Positions 18,649-27,207 are shown, numbered from the stretch's first letter. The stretch: DNA of 55,483 nucleotides from Candidatus Enterococcus courvalinii (GCF_017315945.1 NZ_JAFLWI010000005.1:1-55483), one strand, 5' to 3'. Program-made: numbers and translations. The notes: a model not told the origin generated them from the sequence alone.

Positions 18649-18674
18649 AAGGAGCATCTATCACAATGCCCCTT
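18649..18674 (-). terminator. Intra-operon terminator after the VirB2-like gene
   Basis: On the minus strand AAGGGGCAT pairs with ATGCTCCTT (one G-U pair) around TGTGATAG, followed by TTTATTT. It lies 13 bp past the pilin-like gene and before the next ribosome binding site, an arrangement that would make pilin mRNA more abundant than downstream mRNA. Confidence 0.7.
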
Positions 18675-18686
18675 TGTTTTTTCTTT

Positions 18687-18965
18687 TTAGAATCCACCAA
18701 CTGATTTAATTGTTTGTCCGATTGTTGAAGCACCAAAAATAATTAAAGCTCCAATTACAATATATGTCAGCCACTTCTTCGCTGTTCGACTAGGCCCTTC
18801 TCCGAAAAGGAACATCATACCAGTAACTACAACACAGAAAATGATTACTGATAGTGAAATCCCTTGAAGTTTTGACGTAGTATTGGTCATAAATTTTGCT
18901 ACATTATCGAAAAAGTCCATTTTCGGCAGGCTCATTGCTAATTTAGTTGTCATAATTTCTTTCAT
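18687..18965 (-). CDS. VirB2/TrbC-like pilin-type protein
   Basis: 92 aa with a short amphipathic N-terminus and two hydrophobic segments (about 35-57 and 66-84) separated by a GEGPSRTAKKW loop. This is the two-helix layout of VirB2/TrbC pilins and of their Gram-positive counterparts. An AAGGAG ribosome binding site lies nine bases before the ATG at 18965. A terminator follows directly, as expected for a protein needed in excess. No clear signal peptidase site is visible. Confidence 0.65.
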   Translation of the reverse strand: MKEIMTTKLAMSLPKMDFFDNVAKFMTNTTSKLQGISLSVIIFCVVVTGMMFLFGEGPSRTAKKWLTYIVIGALIIFGASTIGQTIKSVGGF

Positions 18966-18984
18966 TTCAAAACTCTCCTTGTGT

Positions 18985-19185
18985 TTAGTCTAAAAGTAAT
19001 CCAATATTTTCTTTTACAAATTCATCATAAAGTTTTTGACGAGCTTCTCGAATTGCCTTTTGGTCAAAATCTTTAGGTTTCAAACCTTGTTTCTCAATAA
19101 TTTTATCGGTCATCTCAATAAATGGATCGACCTTTTTTTTGCGTGGTCGCTTTGTTTTTGCTTCTTGTACTGTATTTTCATCCAT
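18985..19185 (-). CDS. Small charged transfer protein (66 aa)
   Basis: 66 aa with a lysine/arginine-rich N-terminus (KTKRPRKKK) followed by helices, soluble. Not recognised. It has a GAGGATAA ribosome binding site that overlaps the end of the previous small membrane-protein gene. Its place among pilin-like and TadB/C-like genes suggests a cytoplasmic assembly factor, inferred from context only. Confidence 0.55.
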   Translation of the reverse strand: MDENTVQEAKTKRPRKKKVDPFIEMTDKIIEKQGLKPKDFDQKAIREARQKLYDEFVKENIGLLLD

Positions 19186-19195
19186 TGTTTTATCC

Positions 19196-19342
19196 TCACA
19201 TCCGTATCATCTTATTTTGGAAAAATGCTTCTATCAATGCTTTGATTTCTTCCCAATTTGTAACTATTCCGGTGATAACTAGTGATAAGATAACCAATCC
19301 GCCAATTAGAAAAAGAATTCTCGCAGTATTATTTTCCTGCAC
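19196..19342 (-). CDS. Small single-TM protein (48 aa) in the transfer operon
   Basis: A GTG start at 19342 with GAGGTG upstream gives 48 aa: a short polar N-terminus (QENNTARI), one membrane segment (about 10-29) and an amphipathic helix (WEEIKALIEAFFQNK). It fills the gap between genes at 19355-19717 and 18985-19185. The size and layout resemble the 50-aa product at 23272-23424, so both could be minor pilins or subunits. Weakly supported by sequence but consistent with tight gene packing. Confidence 0.5.
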   Translation of the reverse strand: MQENNTARILFLIGGLVILSLVITGIVTNWEEIKALIEAFFQNKMIRM

Positions 19343-19354
19343 TATTATCACCTC

Positions 19355-19717
19355 TTATCTGATTTGTGATACGCTATTTCCTTCAAAGGATAACGTAACA
19401 TCTGGTAACGGTAAGATTTGAATTGGAATGGTAGCTTTAACGGTATAGTCAACAGCCTGACCATATCCCACTTTTTGATTAAGAACATCACTTTCAAGTT
19501 CATACCGGCCTTGATAATTTTTTTCTGAATAATCTTTCAATGTTTCCAATGCTTCTGCTGTCAGACCGCCTTTTCTTTCGATTTGATAGTTGACTTGTTG
19601 CTTAAAACTATTCACATCTTGAAGTTGATAGCAAAATAACCCTACAGAAACCATTACCATGATTATCACTAAGCCAATGAACCATTTAATTATTTCCATG
19701 ATTGATTGTTCTTGCAT
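19355..19717 (-). CDS. Pseudopilin/TadE-like protein with N-terminal TM
   Basis: 120 aa: a short N-terminus (MQEQSIMEIIKW), one membrane segment (about 13-32) and an extracellular alpha/beta part of about 85 residues. TadE-like minor pilins have this arrangement. It follows two TadB/TadC-like genes, which supports a Tad-like subsystem. No prepilin peptidase motif is clear, and no peptidase gene is present in the window. It has a GGAAGGGAG ribosome binding site. Confidence 0.55.
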   Translation of the reverse strand: MQEQSIMEIIKWFIGLVIIMVMVSVGLFCYQLQDVNSFKQQVNYQIERKGGLTAEALETLKDYSEKNYQGRYELESDVLNQKVGYGQAVDYTVKATIPIQILPLPDVTLSFEGNSVSQIR

Positions 19718-19735
19718 ATACTTTCTCCCTTCCTT

Positions 19736-20524
19736 TTATTGACCAAAGTTTATGTCTTTTAAGTTAAGGAAAAGAACGCCTACAGCGAATCCAACCACAA
19801 GGATAAAAGAAGTCATAGCAATTTTTGTTGGATAAAACACAAACTTACGACTTTTAAAATCAATGATTGAATCAATACCGGCCATCAATTCTTCTGAAGC
19901 TAGACGATCAAGTTCTTCAATTACATCTAAGTCAGCAGAACCTTGACGAATATCATATACTGTCTGCATAAATAATACGCTCATATCCGTTCCTGAAGTC
20001 TGCTCCGCATATTCAATAAAGGGTTGAATATCGTTGGGACGGTCTGTCATATCCTGCATTAACTTCATCAAAAGTTGCTTATCTGTGTCATAATCTAAGC
20101 GTTTAACAATTTTCGCAAATACTCCATACAGATTTCCACCGTCTTTCTTTTGCTTCAAATACGGAATCAGCAACCTTGTAAATTTGCTAAATTGTAAATG
20201 CCGTTCAAAACGAAATTGATTATAAACATTGTTTATCGACTTTGCTTGCATAACATAGAACCCTATCGCTGTTGCTACGCCACCGGCTAGGTAATACCAC
20301 TCTTTCCCTAACAACAAGTACATAACTAAACCGACACCAACAAAAATCCACGATTTAGCAAATCTTTGTTTTTGCCATTTAATAATTGAAATATTTGAGT
20401 TGTTCATTTCTCGCAATTTTTCATAGTAATTTTCGCCTAAGAGTTTTAACCAAAGTGACTTGTTTTCCTGTTTGATAACTCTTGCTTTTTTGGAAGATTT
20501 ATTTTGTACACTAGTTACTTTCAC
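19736..20524 (-). CDS. TadC/GspF-like inner-membrane protein
   Basis: 262 aa: two membrane helices near residues 53-90, a cytoplasmic helical domain (about 95-225) and a C-terminal membrane helix (about 232-252). This is the GspF/TadB-TadC topology. It abuts the neighbouring TadB-like gene (start 20524, neighbour stop 20525). Such proteins form the platform driven by a TadA/VirB11 ATPase, which is encoded two genes upstream. Confidence 0.65.
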   Translation of the reverse strand: MKVTSVQNKSSKKARVIKQENKSLWLKLLGENYYEKLREMNNSNISIIKWQKQRFAKSWIFVGVGLVMYLLLGKEWYYLAGGVATAIGFYVMQAKSINNVYNQFRFERHLQFSKFTRLLIPYLKQKKDGGNLYGVFAKIVKRLDYDTDKQLLMKLMQDMTDRPNDIQPFIEYAEQTSGTDMSVLFMQTVYDIRQGSADLDVIEELDRLASEELMAGIDSIIDFKSRKFVFYPTKIAMTSFILVVGFAVGVLFLNLKDINFGQ

Positions 20525-21355
20525 TTAGTTACTCACCCCCAAACTCATAATTTCATCATCAAAATAGTGCATGAAGAACGACTTCATGAAACGTACCATG
20601 ATAACAAAATAGACACCGCCAAATCCCCAACCGATTGGCGATCTAGCAAATCCTTCAAAAAACGTTGAAAATCCAAATGAAACTGTAATTGCTCCGATAA
20701 AGATAGCTACTATGAAAAGCATTTGTTTTAAATCTTGCAAATATCCATCTTTGATTTTTAGAAATCCCTCTGTTTTACGTTTCACATCATTGTGATAACT
20801 TTTTATTTGCTTCATGGTATCAGCATTGTTTCGCCCCTCATAAATAGCTGTTTCTAATTGTTCAAAATATTGGGTAAATACTACGTCACGCTCATATTTT
20901 TCATTGATTTCTCTAAACGCTTCAGCTATTTGGAACTTATCGGCTCCTTGCAAACGAGATTCTAATACTTGAATATCTTCTCTCAATTCGCCTTTAGTAC
21001 GTGTTTTTGCCATTGCCAATGCTTTTGTTACAGTCTTACTTTCATCTGTTAAAATTTGAGTCATATTATTGATAAATTTGTTTCTTTCCCTCAAACTTTT
21101 CAGTTCGTAAGAGCGTTTAACGCTTTTTGGCATAACTACCTTAAAACCATAAACGCCACCGATTACCGCACAAATTAAACCAACCCACCAAAAGTAGCAA
21201 AGTGAAAAGGAAAAGGCACCCATAAAAATACTCGGTAATCCGACATAGTTCATATAATCTCGATAGTCAAGAGGTTTACCATAAGCAACTTGATACGCAT
21301 TTAATTCTGAAACATCCATAATGCCTTTTTTTCTTGTTACTGCTTGTACCTTCAT
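20525..21355 (-). CDS. TadB/GspF-like inner-membrane protein
   Basis: 276 aa: two membrane helices (about 38-75), a cytoplasmic helical bundle (about 85-210) and two C-terminal membrane helices (about 212-255). Together with the next gene it forms the usual TadB-TadC pair. Its ATG overlaps the stop of the ATPase gene by 4 bp, implying translational coupling. Identity is inferred from topology, pairing and the adjacent TadA-type ATPase. Confidence 0.65.
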   Translation of the reverse strand: MKVQAVTRKKGIMDVSELNAYQVAYGKPLDYRDYMNYVGLPSIFMGAFSFSLCYFWWVGLICAVIGGVYGFKVVMPKSVKRSYELKSLRERNKFINNMTQILTDESKTVTKALAMAKTRTKGELREDIQVLESRLQGADKFQIAEAFREINEKYERDVVFTQYFEQLETAIYEGRNNADTMKQIKSYHNDVKRKTEGFLKIKDGYLQDLKQMLFIVAIFIGAITVSFGFSTFFEGFARSPIGWGFGGVYFVIMVRFMKSFFMHYFDDEIMSLGVSN

Positions 21356-22791
21356 GAAATCACCTCAACTTCTGAATTTTCACAATCTAATTCAGTAGCT
21401 TCACTATCAACGTCCTTGCCTTCAGGGAACTCGAAAGTTATGAACTTTTCGGCCATTCTTTCTTTAAAGTCATCAGACAGCGTACCGTTTTCCCTTACAA
21501 AATTACCGTTTATAAATTTTTGCTTGAAAACTGTGGTAGCTCCATCAGCTGAAAATTCAACAATTTCATTTAAGTACCGAATAACTTTATTATTGATAAC
21601 AACTTTTTTGATATGAACGCCGAAATCAAAATATCTGTTAATATCTTCTTCTACCGCCGTTTCATTTATGTTGTACCCACTTGCACACATATTAACGAAT
21701 CGCCGTGGAATTGCACGAGCGTTAATAGCATGTAAAGTTGTAATCACATGGTGTCCCGATAGGATTGCCTGCAACATTTCATACGCTTCTGCTCCTCTGG
21801 TTTCCGAAACAATAATCCAACGTGGATTGTTACGCAAACAAGCCTTAACTAAATCAGATATTGTTTTCTTTGGAGTTGTAATCCAAGCATAAATGTCTTT
21901 ATCTGGAAATAACTCTTTCGCATGTGTTTCCTGAACGTCCTCAATCATAATCATACGATCATGATTATCAATAAAACTTAGTAATAGTTTTTGTAGTTCC
22001 GTCTTACCTGTTCCGGTTTCGCCTGAAATACAAATGTTCGCTTTTGTCTTTACCATTTTTTCAAATAGTTCTAGGATATAGTTTGGGGCAAAATCTTGAA
22101 AATTATTAGTATTCAATGCTAATTTTGGTCTTGCTACACGCATTGACATTGTAGCTCCATCTGGCGAGTTATCTATATGAGTAGCAGATATACGCACATT
22201 CTTAAACATCCCATCCATAATCGGGTTTCCACTATTGAAATCTCGATCATTAACAACAGCATATTTAGAAATTACTCGTTCGATATACTCCGGTGTAATA
22301 TTTAATTTTTCACCATCTATCAGCCACTTGTTATTATTTGTTTCTACACTTAATTGTGAACCATTCCAACCAACATCCGTAATTTCATCATTGGTCATAA
22401 TCCGTTCAATAATACCGGTTCCGATACACTCACGAACGACATATTCAGCAACTTCACGAGATTTTTCTTTATTGAACAAACTCCCATGTTCCTTTAATAC
22501 AACATCTACCAGCTTTTGACGAATTTCATCATCAGTCAACGCTTGTAAGACTTGCTCTGAATAGTTTCTAGTAAGATCATCACGAATCATGTTCAATCTT
22601 GCTTCTTCAATCGGCGGATTGTAATTTGCAGTATCATTTTCTAACAGCGTTTGAAGAAAATTTTCATCTTTCGCACTGATAGTATTTTCTGCTTTAATAA
22701 ATGACTTCGCCTTTATAATGTTCGCAAGATTGATTTTTGACGCTTGTTTTTGAGTTGGTTGAGAAGATTTCTCTTGTTCTATTACTCTCAT
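21352..22791 (-). CDS. TadA/VirB11-family secretion ATPase
   Basis: 479 aa hexameric secretion ATPase. Walker A SGETGTGKTEL lies near residue 260, an Asp/Glu-rich box MIMIEDVQETH near 295, a Walker B-like RWIIVSETRGAEAY and the His box SGHHVITTLHA near 345. The N-terminal about 100 residues are unique and charged. VirB11 homologues are rare in well-studied Gram-positive T4SSs; the pairing with TadB/TadC-like proteins points to the TadA (CpaF) branch. A GAGGTG ribosome binding site precedes the ATG. Confidence 0.9.
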   Translation of the reverse strand: MRVIEQEKSSQPTQKQASKINLANIIKAKSFIKAENTISAKDENFLQTLLENDTANYNPPIEEARLNMIRDDLTRNYSEQVLQALTDDEIRQKLVDVVLKEHGSLFNKEKSREVAEYVVRECIGTGIIERIMTNDEITDVGWNGSQLSVETNNNKWLIDGEKLNITPEYIERVISKYAVVNDRDFNSGNPIMDGMFKNVRISATHIDNSPDGATMSMRVARPKLALNTNNFQDFAPNYILELFEKMVKTKANICISGETGTGKTELQKLLLSFIDNHDRMIMIEDVQETHAKELFPDKDIYAWITTPKKTISDLVKACLRNNPRWIIVSETRGAEAYEMLQAILSGHHVITTLHAINARAIPRRFVNMCASGYNINETAVEEDINRYFDFGVHIKKVVINNKVIRYLNEIVEFSADGATTVFKQKFINGNFVRENGTLSDDFKERMAEKFITFEFPEGKDVDSEATELDCENSEVEVIS

Positions 22792-22803
22792 TTCTTCTCA
22801 CCT

Positions 22804-23184
22804 CTAGTCCGCAACGTTTAATACGCACGTTGCTTGGTATGTTTGTTTGCCACTTACGACCTTGACTTTAATTGCTTTAATTCCGTCTTTTCCATCCGGT
22901 AAATAGTCAAATTCGTAATCAGTAGTTTCGTTATTAAGATTTTTTCCCTTGTTAAATTTTGTTTTGAAATCTTTTTCAAAATCATCTTTAACTAAAACGA
23001 AACGTCCTTTTTCTACACGAACACTATCATCACGATTTGAAATGGCAGTAGTTCTAAGTGTTTCCTGAATACTCTTCACTGACGAATCTTGTGTATACCC
23101 ATTCAGCGAATAGTACGCAACTACTAGTATCATGAAGAATCCAACAAACATGAGAAGAATGATTTTCGGCATATCTCTTAACAA
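22804..23184 (-). CDS. Bitopic transfer protein, possible minor pilin
   Basis: About 126 aa: an N-terminal membrane segment (about 7-26 after the chosen start) and an extracellular beta-rich domain. Three starts are possible. I choose the TTG at 23184 because GGAAGTGG lies four bases before it; an in-frame ATG at 23199 has no ribosome binding site. The gene follows an intra-operon terminator and precedes the TadA-like ATPase. Pseudopilin or VirB-type accessory are both possible. Confidence 0.55.
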   Translation of the reverse strand: MLRDMPKIILLMFVGFFMILVVAYYSLNGYTQDSSVKSIQETLRTTAISNRDDSVRVEKGRFVLVKDDFEKDFKTKFNKGKNLNNETTDYEFDYLPDGKDGIKAIKVKVVSGKQTYQATCVLNVAD

Positions 23185-23203
23185 TATTCCACTTCCCATC
23201 TGC

Positions 23204-23236
23204 AAAAAAAGAGATACATAATCACTTATGTATCTC
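23204..23236 (-). terminator. Intra-operon terminator after the 50-aa pilin-like gene
   Basis: GAGATACATAA (23211-23221) pairs perfectly with TTATGTATCTC (23226-23236) around a 4-base loop, followed on the minus strand by seven T. It separates the second and third genes of the transfer operon. Confidence 0.85.
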
Positions 23237-23271
23237 TCTTACGCTATTTTTGCGTGAATTTTTTAGTTGAT

Positions 23272-23424
23272 TTACCCTAATTGGGTAGGGATCATGTTTT
23301 TAAAGAAGTCGATTACTGTATTGAATACTTCAGGAAACGCAACTTTCGCAATTCCAATAAGTACAGCACCGACAATAACCGCACCAATCATCCACCATGA
23401 GCGGTCAGTATTTTGATCTAACAT
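23272..23424 (-). CDS. 50-aa pilin-like membrane protein
   Basis: A complete frame with an AAGGAGGAAG ribosome binding site encodes 50 aa: a polar N-terminus (MLDQNTDRSW), one hydrophobic helix rich in Gly/Ala/Val/Ile (about 11-28) and an amphipathic helix. The size and single helix resemble Flp-type or VirB2-type pilins. It is the second gene of the operon and is followed at once by a strong terminator, as expected for an abundant structural subunit. It has no Flp-like processing motif. Confidence 0.6.
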   Translation of the reverse strand: MLDQNTDRSWWMIGAVIVGAVLIGIAKVAFPEVFNTVIDFFKNMIPTQLG

Positions 23425-23439
23425 TCAACTTCCTCCTTG

Positions 23440-23808
23440 CTATTTTCCAATCCATTTTTCTACGCCATCAGCAACTTTTGAAAACAAACTCAATAGAAAA
23501 TCTTTCAACGAAAATATGGATTTTTCAATGAAATAGTATGCACTGATTAAAAATGCCACCACTTGATTACTTTTAGCTTGATCTAACATATAGCCAAAGT
23601 TAAATTCAATTGATTCACCATTAAGCATTTTATGAACCATATCCACAAAAACCATTGAGTTTAGTTCCAAAACAAACCTTACAATGTAGAAAACGATAGC
23701 AGATAGAATGAAATAAGCAATCAGCTTCTTGGTCTTTCTACGAGAGTCCTGAAACTCTCTTTTAACATCAAAAACGCTATTTCCGTAGCCATAGCTTTGT
23801 ACCCTCAC
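23440..23808 (-). CDS. First gene of the transfer operon, membrane protein
   Basis: About 122 aa, basic N-terminus, membrane segments near residues 31-50 and possibly 80-105, with an amphipathic C-terminus. Not recognised. The start is taken as the GTG at 23808, which follows AAGGTGGTGG; a GTG at 23820 is the alternative. It is the promoter-proximal gene after the double-operator promoter at 23842-23887. An early membrane factor of the T4SS is likely; no closer call is possible. Confidence 0.55.
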   Translation of the reverse strand: MRVQSYGYGNSVFDVKREFQDSRRKTKKLIAYFILSAIVFYIVRFVLELNSMVFVDMVHKMLNGESIEFNFGYMLDQAKSNQVVAFLISAYYFIEKSIFSLKDFLLSLFSKVADGVEKWIGK

Positions 23809-23837
23809 TCTATCCACCACCTTCTTCTCATCTTGAT

Positions 23838-23887
23838 TTTATTCTATCAGATAGACATTATTTTTACAATACATCAGATAGATAATA
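23838..23887 (-). promoter_or_regulatory. Transfer operon promoter with two copies of the second operator
   Basis: On the minus strand TTGTAA is followed after 17 bp by TAGAAT. One operator (plus-strand TTCTATCAGATAGAC, 23842-23856) lies in the spacer and -10 region, and a second (ATCAGATAGATAATA, from 23873) lies just upstream of the -35, about 30 bp away. Two sites at the transfer promoter suggest cooperative repression. Confidence 0.65.
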
Positions 23888-23899
23888 TTGACTAAAAAA

Positions 23900-26485
23900 C
23901 TAGTTCTCTAGCCAGTTTAATTCTTCTTTGCTCCATCCTTCAGGTTTAGAAGAATCTGGAAAAACAGGCTCTAACAACAATTCATCATCTTTACTAGTTT
24001 CACTATCAATAGTCGCATACATATAAGCATATACATCAGCTTCTTTACTCATGTCTAGCGATATTAAGTTTGAGCCAAACGTATTTGACTTGGTATCAAT
24101 CGTGTATTTCCCTAAGTCAGCCCAAATAGGAATGTAAAATGTTCGTCCTCCATCTATCAATTCATATTTAATATTTGAATCTTTTTTGGATTTTTGATCA
24201 TCCGTGAAGAGATTTCCTGTTTTTCTCTCAACATTCATATGTGGGAATTCAAACATCATATTTTGAGTATTAGTACCTGCTTCTGTTTTGCTATCATCTT
24301 TTGTTTGCTCCATCTTTATTTCAGTTTGAGAACTACCTGATTTATACACTTCGTTAATGTAGCTATCTACCAATTCATTATCAGAATACGAATACATTTT
24401 AACCGTTGCCTTTTTGCCTGTTTCATTTCTATAAATCGGTGACAAACTTAAACTGAAACCATATCCTGTTTTCGACTTAACCGTTGGTTTAAACTCAAAT
24501 GATATATTTTCATTGAACTCTTTTACAGTAGGGTTTTTACGTTCTTTAACAGTTCTGACAACAGCTGAATAATTTACATTGTTCCCCTTTAAATCACTGT
24601 TATTCAAAATCTTTTCAGAAGCAGTGTACCCATGTGTCGGAAGATTTTTTGTCTCTGTTACAAATTTATTATTATCAGGATTTTCGACTAATAAAATATC
24701 AACTAGATAGTTTACCTTTTTATCCTTAGATAAATAGTCAGTTGACAGCTTAATATCTTTTTTATCTTGATAGTCTTTCAATTTGATATTTTCTTCATAC
24801 ACAACTTTTTTATTATCTGAATCCGTAATACGAACCTTAATAACAATTTTGTCTAGTTCTTTTTCATATTCAGTCTTTTTTGAAAAGTTCAAAGCAGTTG
24901 GCAAACTTCCGTTTGGCTCTGCTTTGCTTGTATCAATTTGAATCCGATCAACATTGATTTCTAAAATCGGAACATGATAAGGAATTTCTAAAACTAAATC
25001 TTTTCCTGCAACTTTTCCTTTTAATGTTACTGTAGACTTATACGAATTCCCTTCTTTGTCTACTAAATCAGTTCGTGGCTTATATTCATACGATTCTCCA
25101 TCAAATTTATGCTCGATAACTTGCTTCAAAAGGTGTTTATCCTTTTCGTCAATATGATTGACTGTTACCTTTCTTTTATAAAGTTTAGTAGTAACTTCAT
25201 CAGACGTTTTCGCCTTTCCATCAACCAAAATATCGACTTTATTTTTAAATGTAACTACATTCGAGTTCAAAATACCATTTAAAACCGCCGTAGAATCAGG
25301 TTTAGTCACCACTTCAACTCTGTAAGTTTTATTGTAGAATTGAGCTGTTTTCAAAATTGACGCTTTCGCAACATATTGTATATTATTACCACTAGTTTTG
25401 TTGTCGAAAAATGAGGTTACATCTTTATCAGCTTGATCATATACCTTTTGACTAACAATTTTTAATCCTTTAGGGATCGTATCTTTTATTTCATACGACT
25501 TAAAATAAAACTCCGGAAGTTCATCTGAAACATTATGAAATAATTCATATGTTAAATTGTCTGTAATAGACCCTAATACTGTAGAAGTTTTTAAATCGGT
25601 TAATGACGACCCTTTAATGTACTTTTCAGGCTTGTTGATTTCAGTTGGAATCAATTTTTTACCATTAAACCCAAAAAATTCATTGGCTCCATAGTGGCTA
25701 GGATAAACAGTTGTGGTACTTGTACCATAGCTTTTGTAATCTTTTGTCCATCTAAACCTAAATGAATACCCTTTGTTGAACAGAACAGTAAATTGTGCAA
25801 ATTTATCGCTATTTGCACTAGCTTTTTTTGCACTTTCATAAACATTTAATTTCCCACTAGTTTCTTTATACTTTATCCAACAATCATTTGTTACATAGAT
25901 TTTTTGAATATTGTTAGTGGTAGCCTGATCAAATTCCATTCCTTGTAGAGCGTCAATATCAATGACGTTCATATAGGAACCATCAATATCACTAGCCAAT
26001 TTATTAGTTGCTGTATAGTAAAACTCCCATTTCAAATCGACCCAATTATATCCTGTCTGAAGGAAAGAAATTGAATATCTACCAAAACTGATAAATTGGT
26101 TTTTCGTATTATATTTTGACCAATCCATAACCGTAATTTTTAATGATAATTCTTGACCTTTGTACATACCAATACGATCATAGATCAACCCGAATTTTCC
26201 TTTATCAGAATCAACAGGATTCACAACAGTTTTAGAATTCATCGCTCCGTTACTATTCTCTGTGGTATCATGAAACGTTTTTCCAAAGGTTCTAATAGAC
26301 GTCTTACCACTAATATAACTTGGTGTAACTGAATACTTTGCAGGCGCATAGACGTTGCCGTTCGCAATATCTGTCTTACGCCAATCTTTTAAACTAGCTT
26401 CGGCTCCGTGTACAACTTGTGTAGGTAAAAACATTACAAACAAAAGCCCTAATGATAGCACCGCTAGAAATACTTTCTTAAACAT
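23900..26485 (-). CDS. Large secreted adhesin-like protein
   Basis: 861 aa. Signal peptide at about 1-29 (MFKKVFLAVLSLGLLFVMFL then ...VVHGAEA). The mature protein is beta-rich, with a MucBP-like segment around VTVNHIDEKDKHLL and further Ig-like modules. There is no LPxTG motif, no C-terminal membrane helix and no obvious wall-binding repeats, so it is secreted or held by other proteins. The start is the ATG at 26485 after AGGTGG. A role in mating-pair contact is inferred from its place just ahead of the T4SS operon and behind the boxA-like leader. Confidence 0.75.
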   Translation of the reverse strand: MFKKVFLAVLSLGLLFVMFLPTQVVHGAEASLKDWRKTDIANGNVYAPAKYSVTPSYISGKTSIRTFGKTFHDTTENSNGAMNSKTVVNPVDSDKGKFGLIYDRIGMYKGQELSLKITVMDWSKYNTKNQFISFGRYSISFLQTGYNWVDLKWEFYYTATNKLASDIDGSYMNVIDIDALQGMEFDQATTNNIQKIYVTNDCWIKYKETSGKLNVYESAKKASANSDKFAQFTVLFNKGYSFRFRWTKDYKSYGTSTTTVYPSHYGANEFFGFNGKKLIPTEINKPEKYIKGSSLTDLKTSTVLGSITDNLTYELFHNVSDELPEFYFKSYEIKDTIPKGLKIVSQKVYDQADKDVTSFFDNKTSGNNIQYVAKASILKTAQFYNKTYRVEVVTKPDSTAVLNGILNSNVVTFKNKVDILVDGKAKTSDEVTTKLYKRKVTVNHIDEKDKHLLKQVIEHKFDGESYEYKPRTDLVDKEGNSYKSTVTLKGKVAGKDLVLEIPYHVPILEINVDRIQIDTSKAEPNGSLPTALNFSKKTEYEKELDKIVIKVRITDSDNKKVVYEENIKLKDYQDKKDIKLSTDYLSKDKKVNYLVDILLVENPDNNKFVTETKNLPTHGYTASEKILNNSDLKGNNVNYSAVVRTVKERKNPTVKEFNENISFEFKPTVKSKTGYGFSLSLSPIYRNETGKKATVKMYSYSDNELVDSYINEVYKSGSSQTEIKMEQTKDDSKTEAGTNTQNMMFEFPHMNVERKTGNLFTDDQKSKKDSNIKYELIDGGRTFYIPIWADLGKYTIDTKSNTFGSNLISLDMSKEADVYAYMYATIDSETSKDDELLLEPVFPDSSKPEGWSKEELNWLEN

Positions 26486-26865
26486 AATCCACCTCACTAT
26501 TTTAATAAGTGTGTGGTGTAAAGCACAGGCTAATTACCACCACACAAATATGTGATAATAACTAACCAGAATCTCGTCTGGTATTATTCATACCGAATTT
26601 TTTCGTGTCAAAAAAACGACTGCACCTTTATCACCTGCTTTCTTTGAAAGACAATGGTTTAAGGCGATAGGTTCTCTTTGCATTTTTTGGCGCGAAATGC
26701 TAACCTCGCTATTTCTATCGCTAACGTCTTTCTTGACCTCTTGGCAAGAGAAATAACAGTATGCTTCGGTTGCTATTTTGCTTATTAGCCTTACGCTTAT
26801 TTCTATGACATAGCAACATTGCCACAGAGCGAGTAATATTCAGTTTTCAAAGAACATTGGACTAA
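26486..26865 (-). ncRNA. Structured leader with boxA-like sequence
   Basis: 380 bp with no gene. On the minus strand it begins with GTTCTTTGAAAACTG (26841-26855), ten bases after the preceding stop codon. This closely matches the boxA antitermination sequence of Bacillus and Lactobacillales rrn leaders. It is followed by several inverted repeats, for example GTTGCTAT with ATAGCAAC, CTCTTG with CAAGAG, and GTGTGGTG with CACCACAC near 26508-26545. It probably acts as RNA ahead of the adhesin and transfer genes. Confidence 0.5.
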
Positions 26866-27207
26866 CTATGCAGGAATCACAATCCCTTTATCCTTGCAAT
26901 ATACTAAGCCTGAATTTCTTGATTTTCTTTTTGCAACGATTAACCCTTTGCTATCCACGATATTTCTGATTTCAGGATAAAGTTCATCAATCGTTTTGAA
27001 GTTGCTAAAATTACCCAACTGAACAAAAAGACCATTCATAGAAACTTTTACATACCGATCTTCGTCAAACGTTTTTACTGACCAAGCCACCCTCACAACA
27101 TCTTCAGACTTATAAATTTTTGTTTTCTTTTTTGCAGTCTGAATTTTTGAAGAACGGGACTTTTGTTTCGGTTCAGTTGACTCGATTTTGATATTTCGTC
27201 TTGTCAT
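26866..27207 (-). CDS. Small basic protein before the boxA-like leader
   Basis: 113 aa with a Lys/Arg/Ser-rich N-terminus (about 1-35), then a compact alpha/beta domain (VVRVAWSVKTFDEDRYVKV ... IRNIVDSKGLIVAKRKSRNS). Not recognised. The start is the ATG at 27207 after GAAGGAG; the longer frame to 27273 runs through the promoter. A basic RNA- or DNA-binding protein encoded immediately before a structured RNA with a boxA fits the processivity factor of the conAn-type bipartite antitermination systems of Gram-positive conjugative elements, but I have only position and charge as evidence. Confidence 0.55.
   Translation of the reverse strand: MTRRNIKIESTEPKQKSRSSKIQTAKKKTKIYKSEDVVRVAWSVKTFDEDRYVKVSMNGLFVQLGNFSNFKTIDELYPEIRNIVDSKGLIVAKRKSRNSGLVYCKDKGIVIPA

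Noticed and set aside
23900-26485. LPxTG-anchored adhesin
   Set aside because: No LPxTG motif or C-terminal hydrophobic tail; the protein ends in a polar sequence.
26841-26855. Remnant of an rRNA operon suggested by GTTCTTTGAAAAC
   Set aside because: No 16S, 23S or tRNA sequence nearby; the match is limited to boxA.
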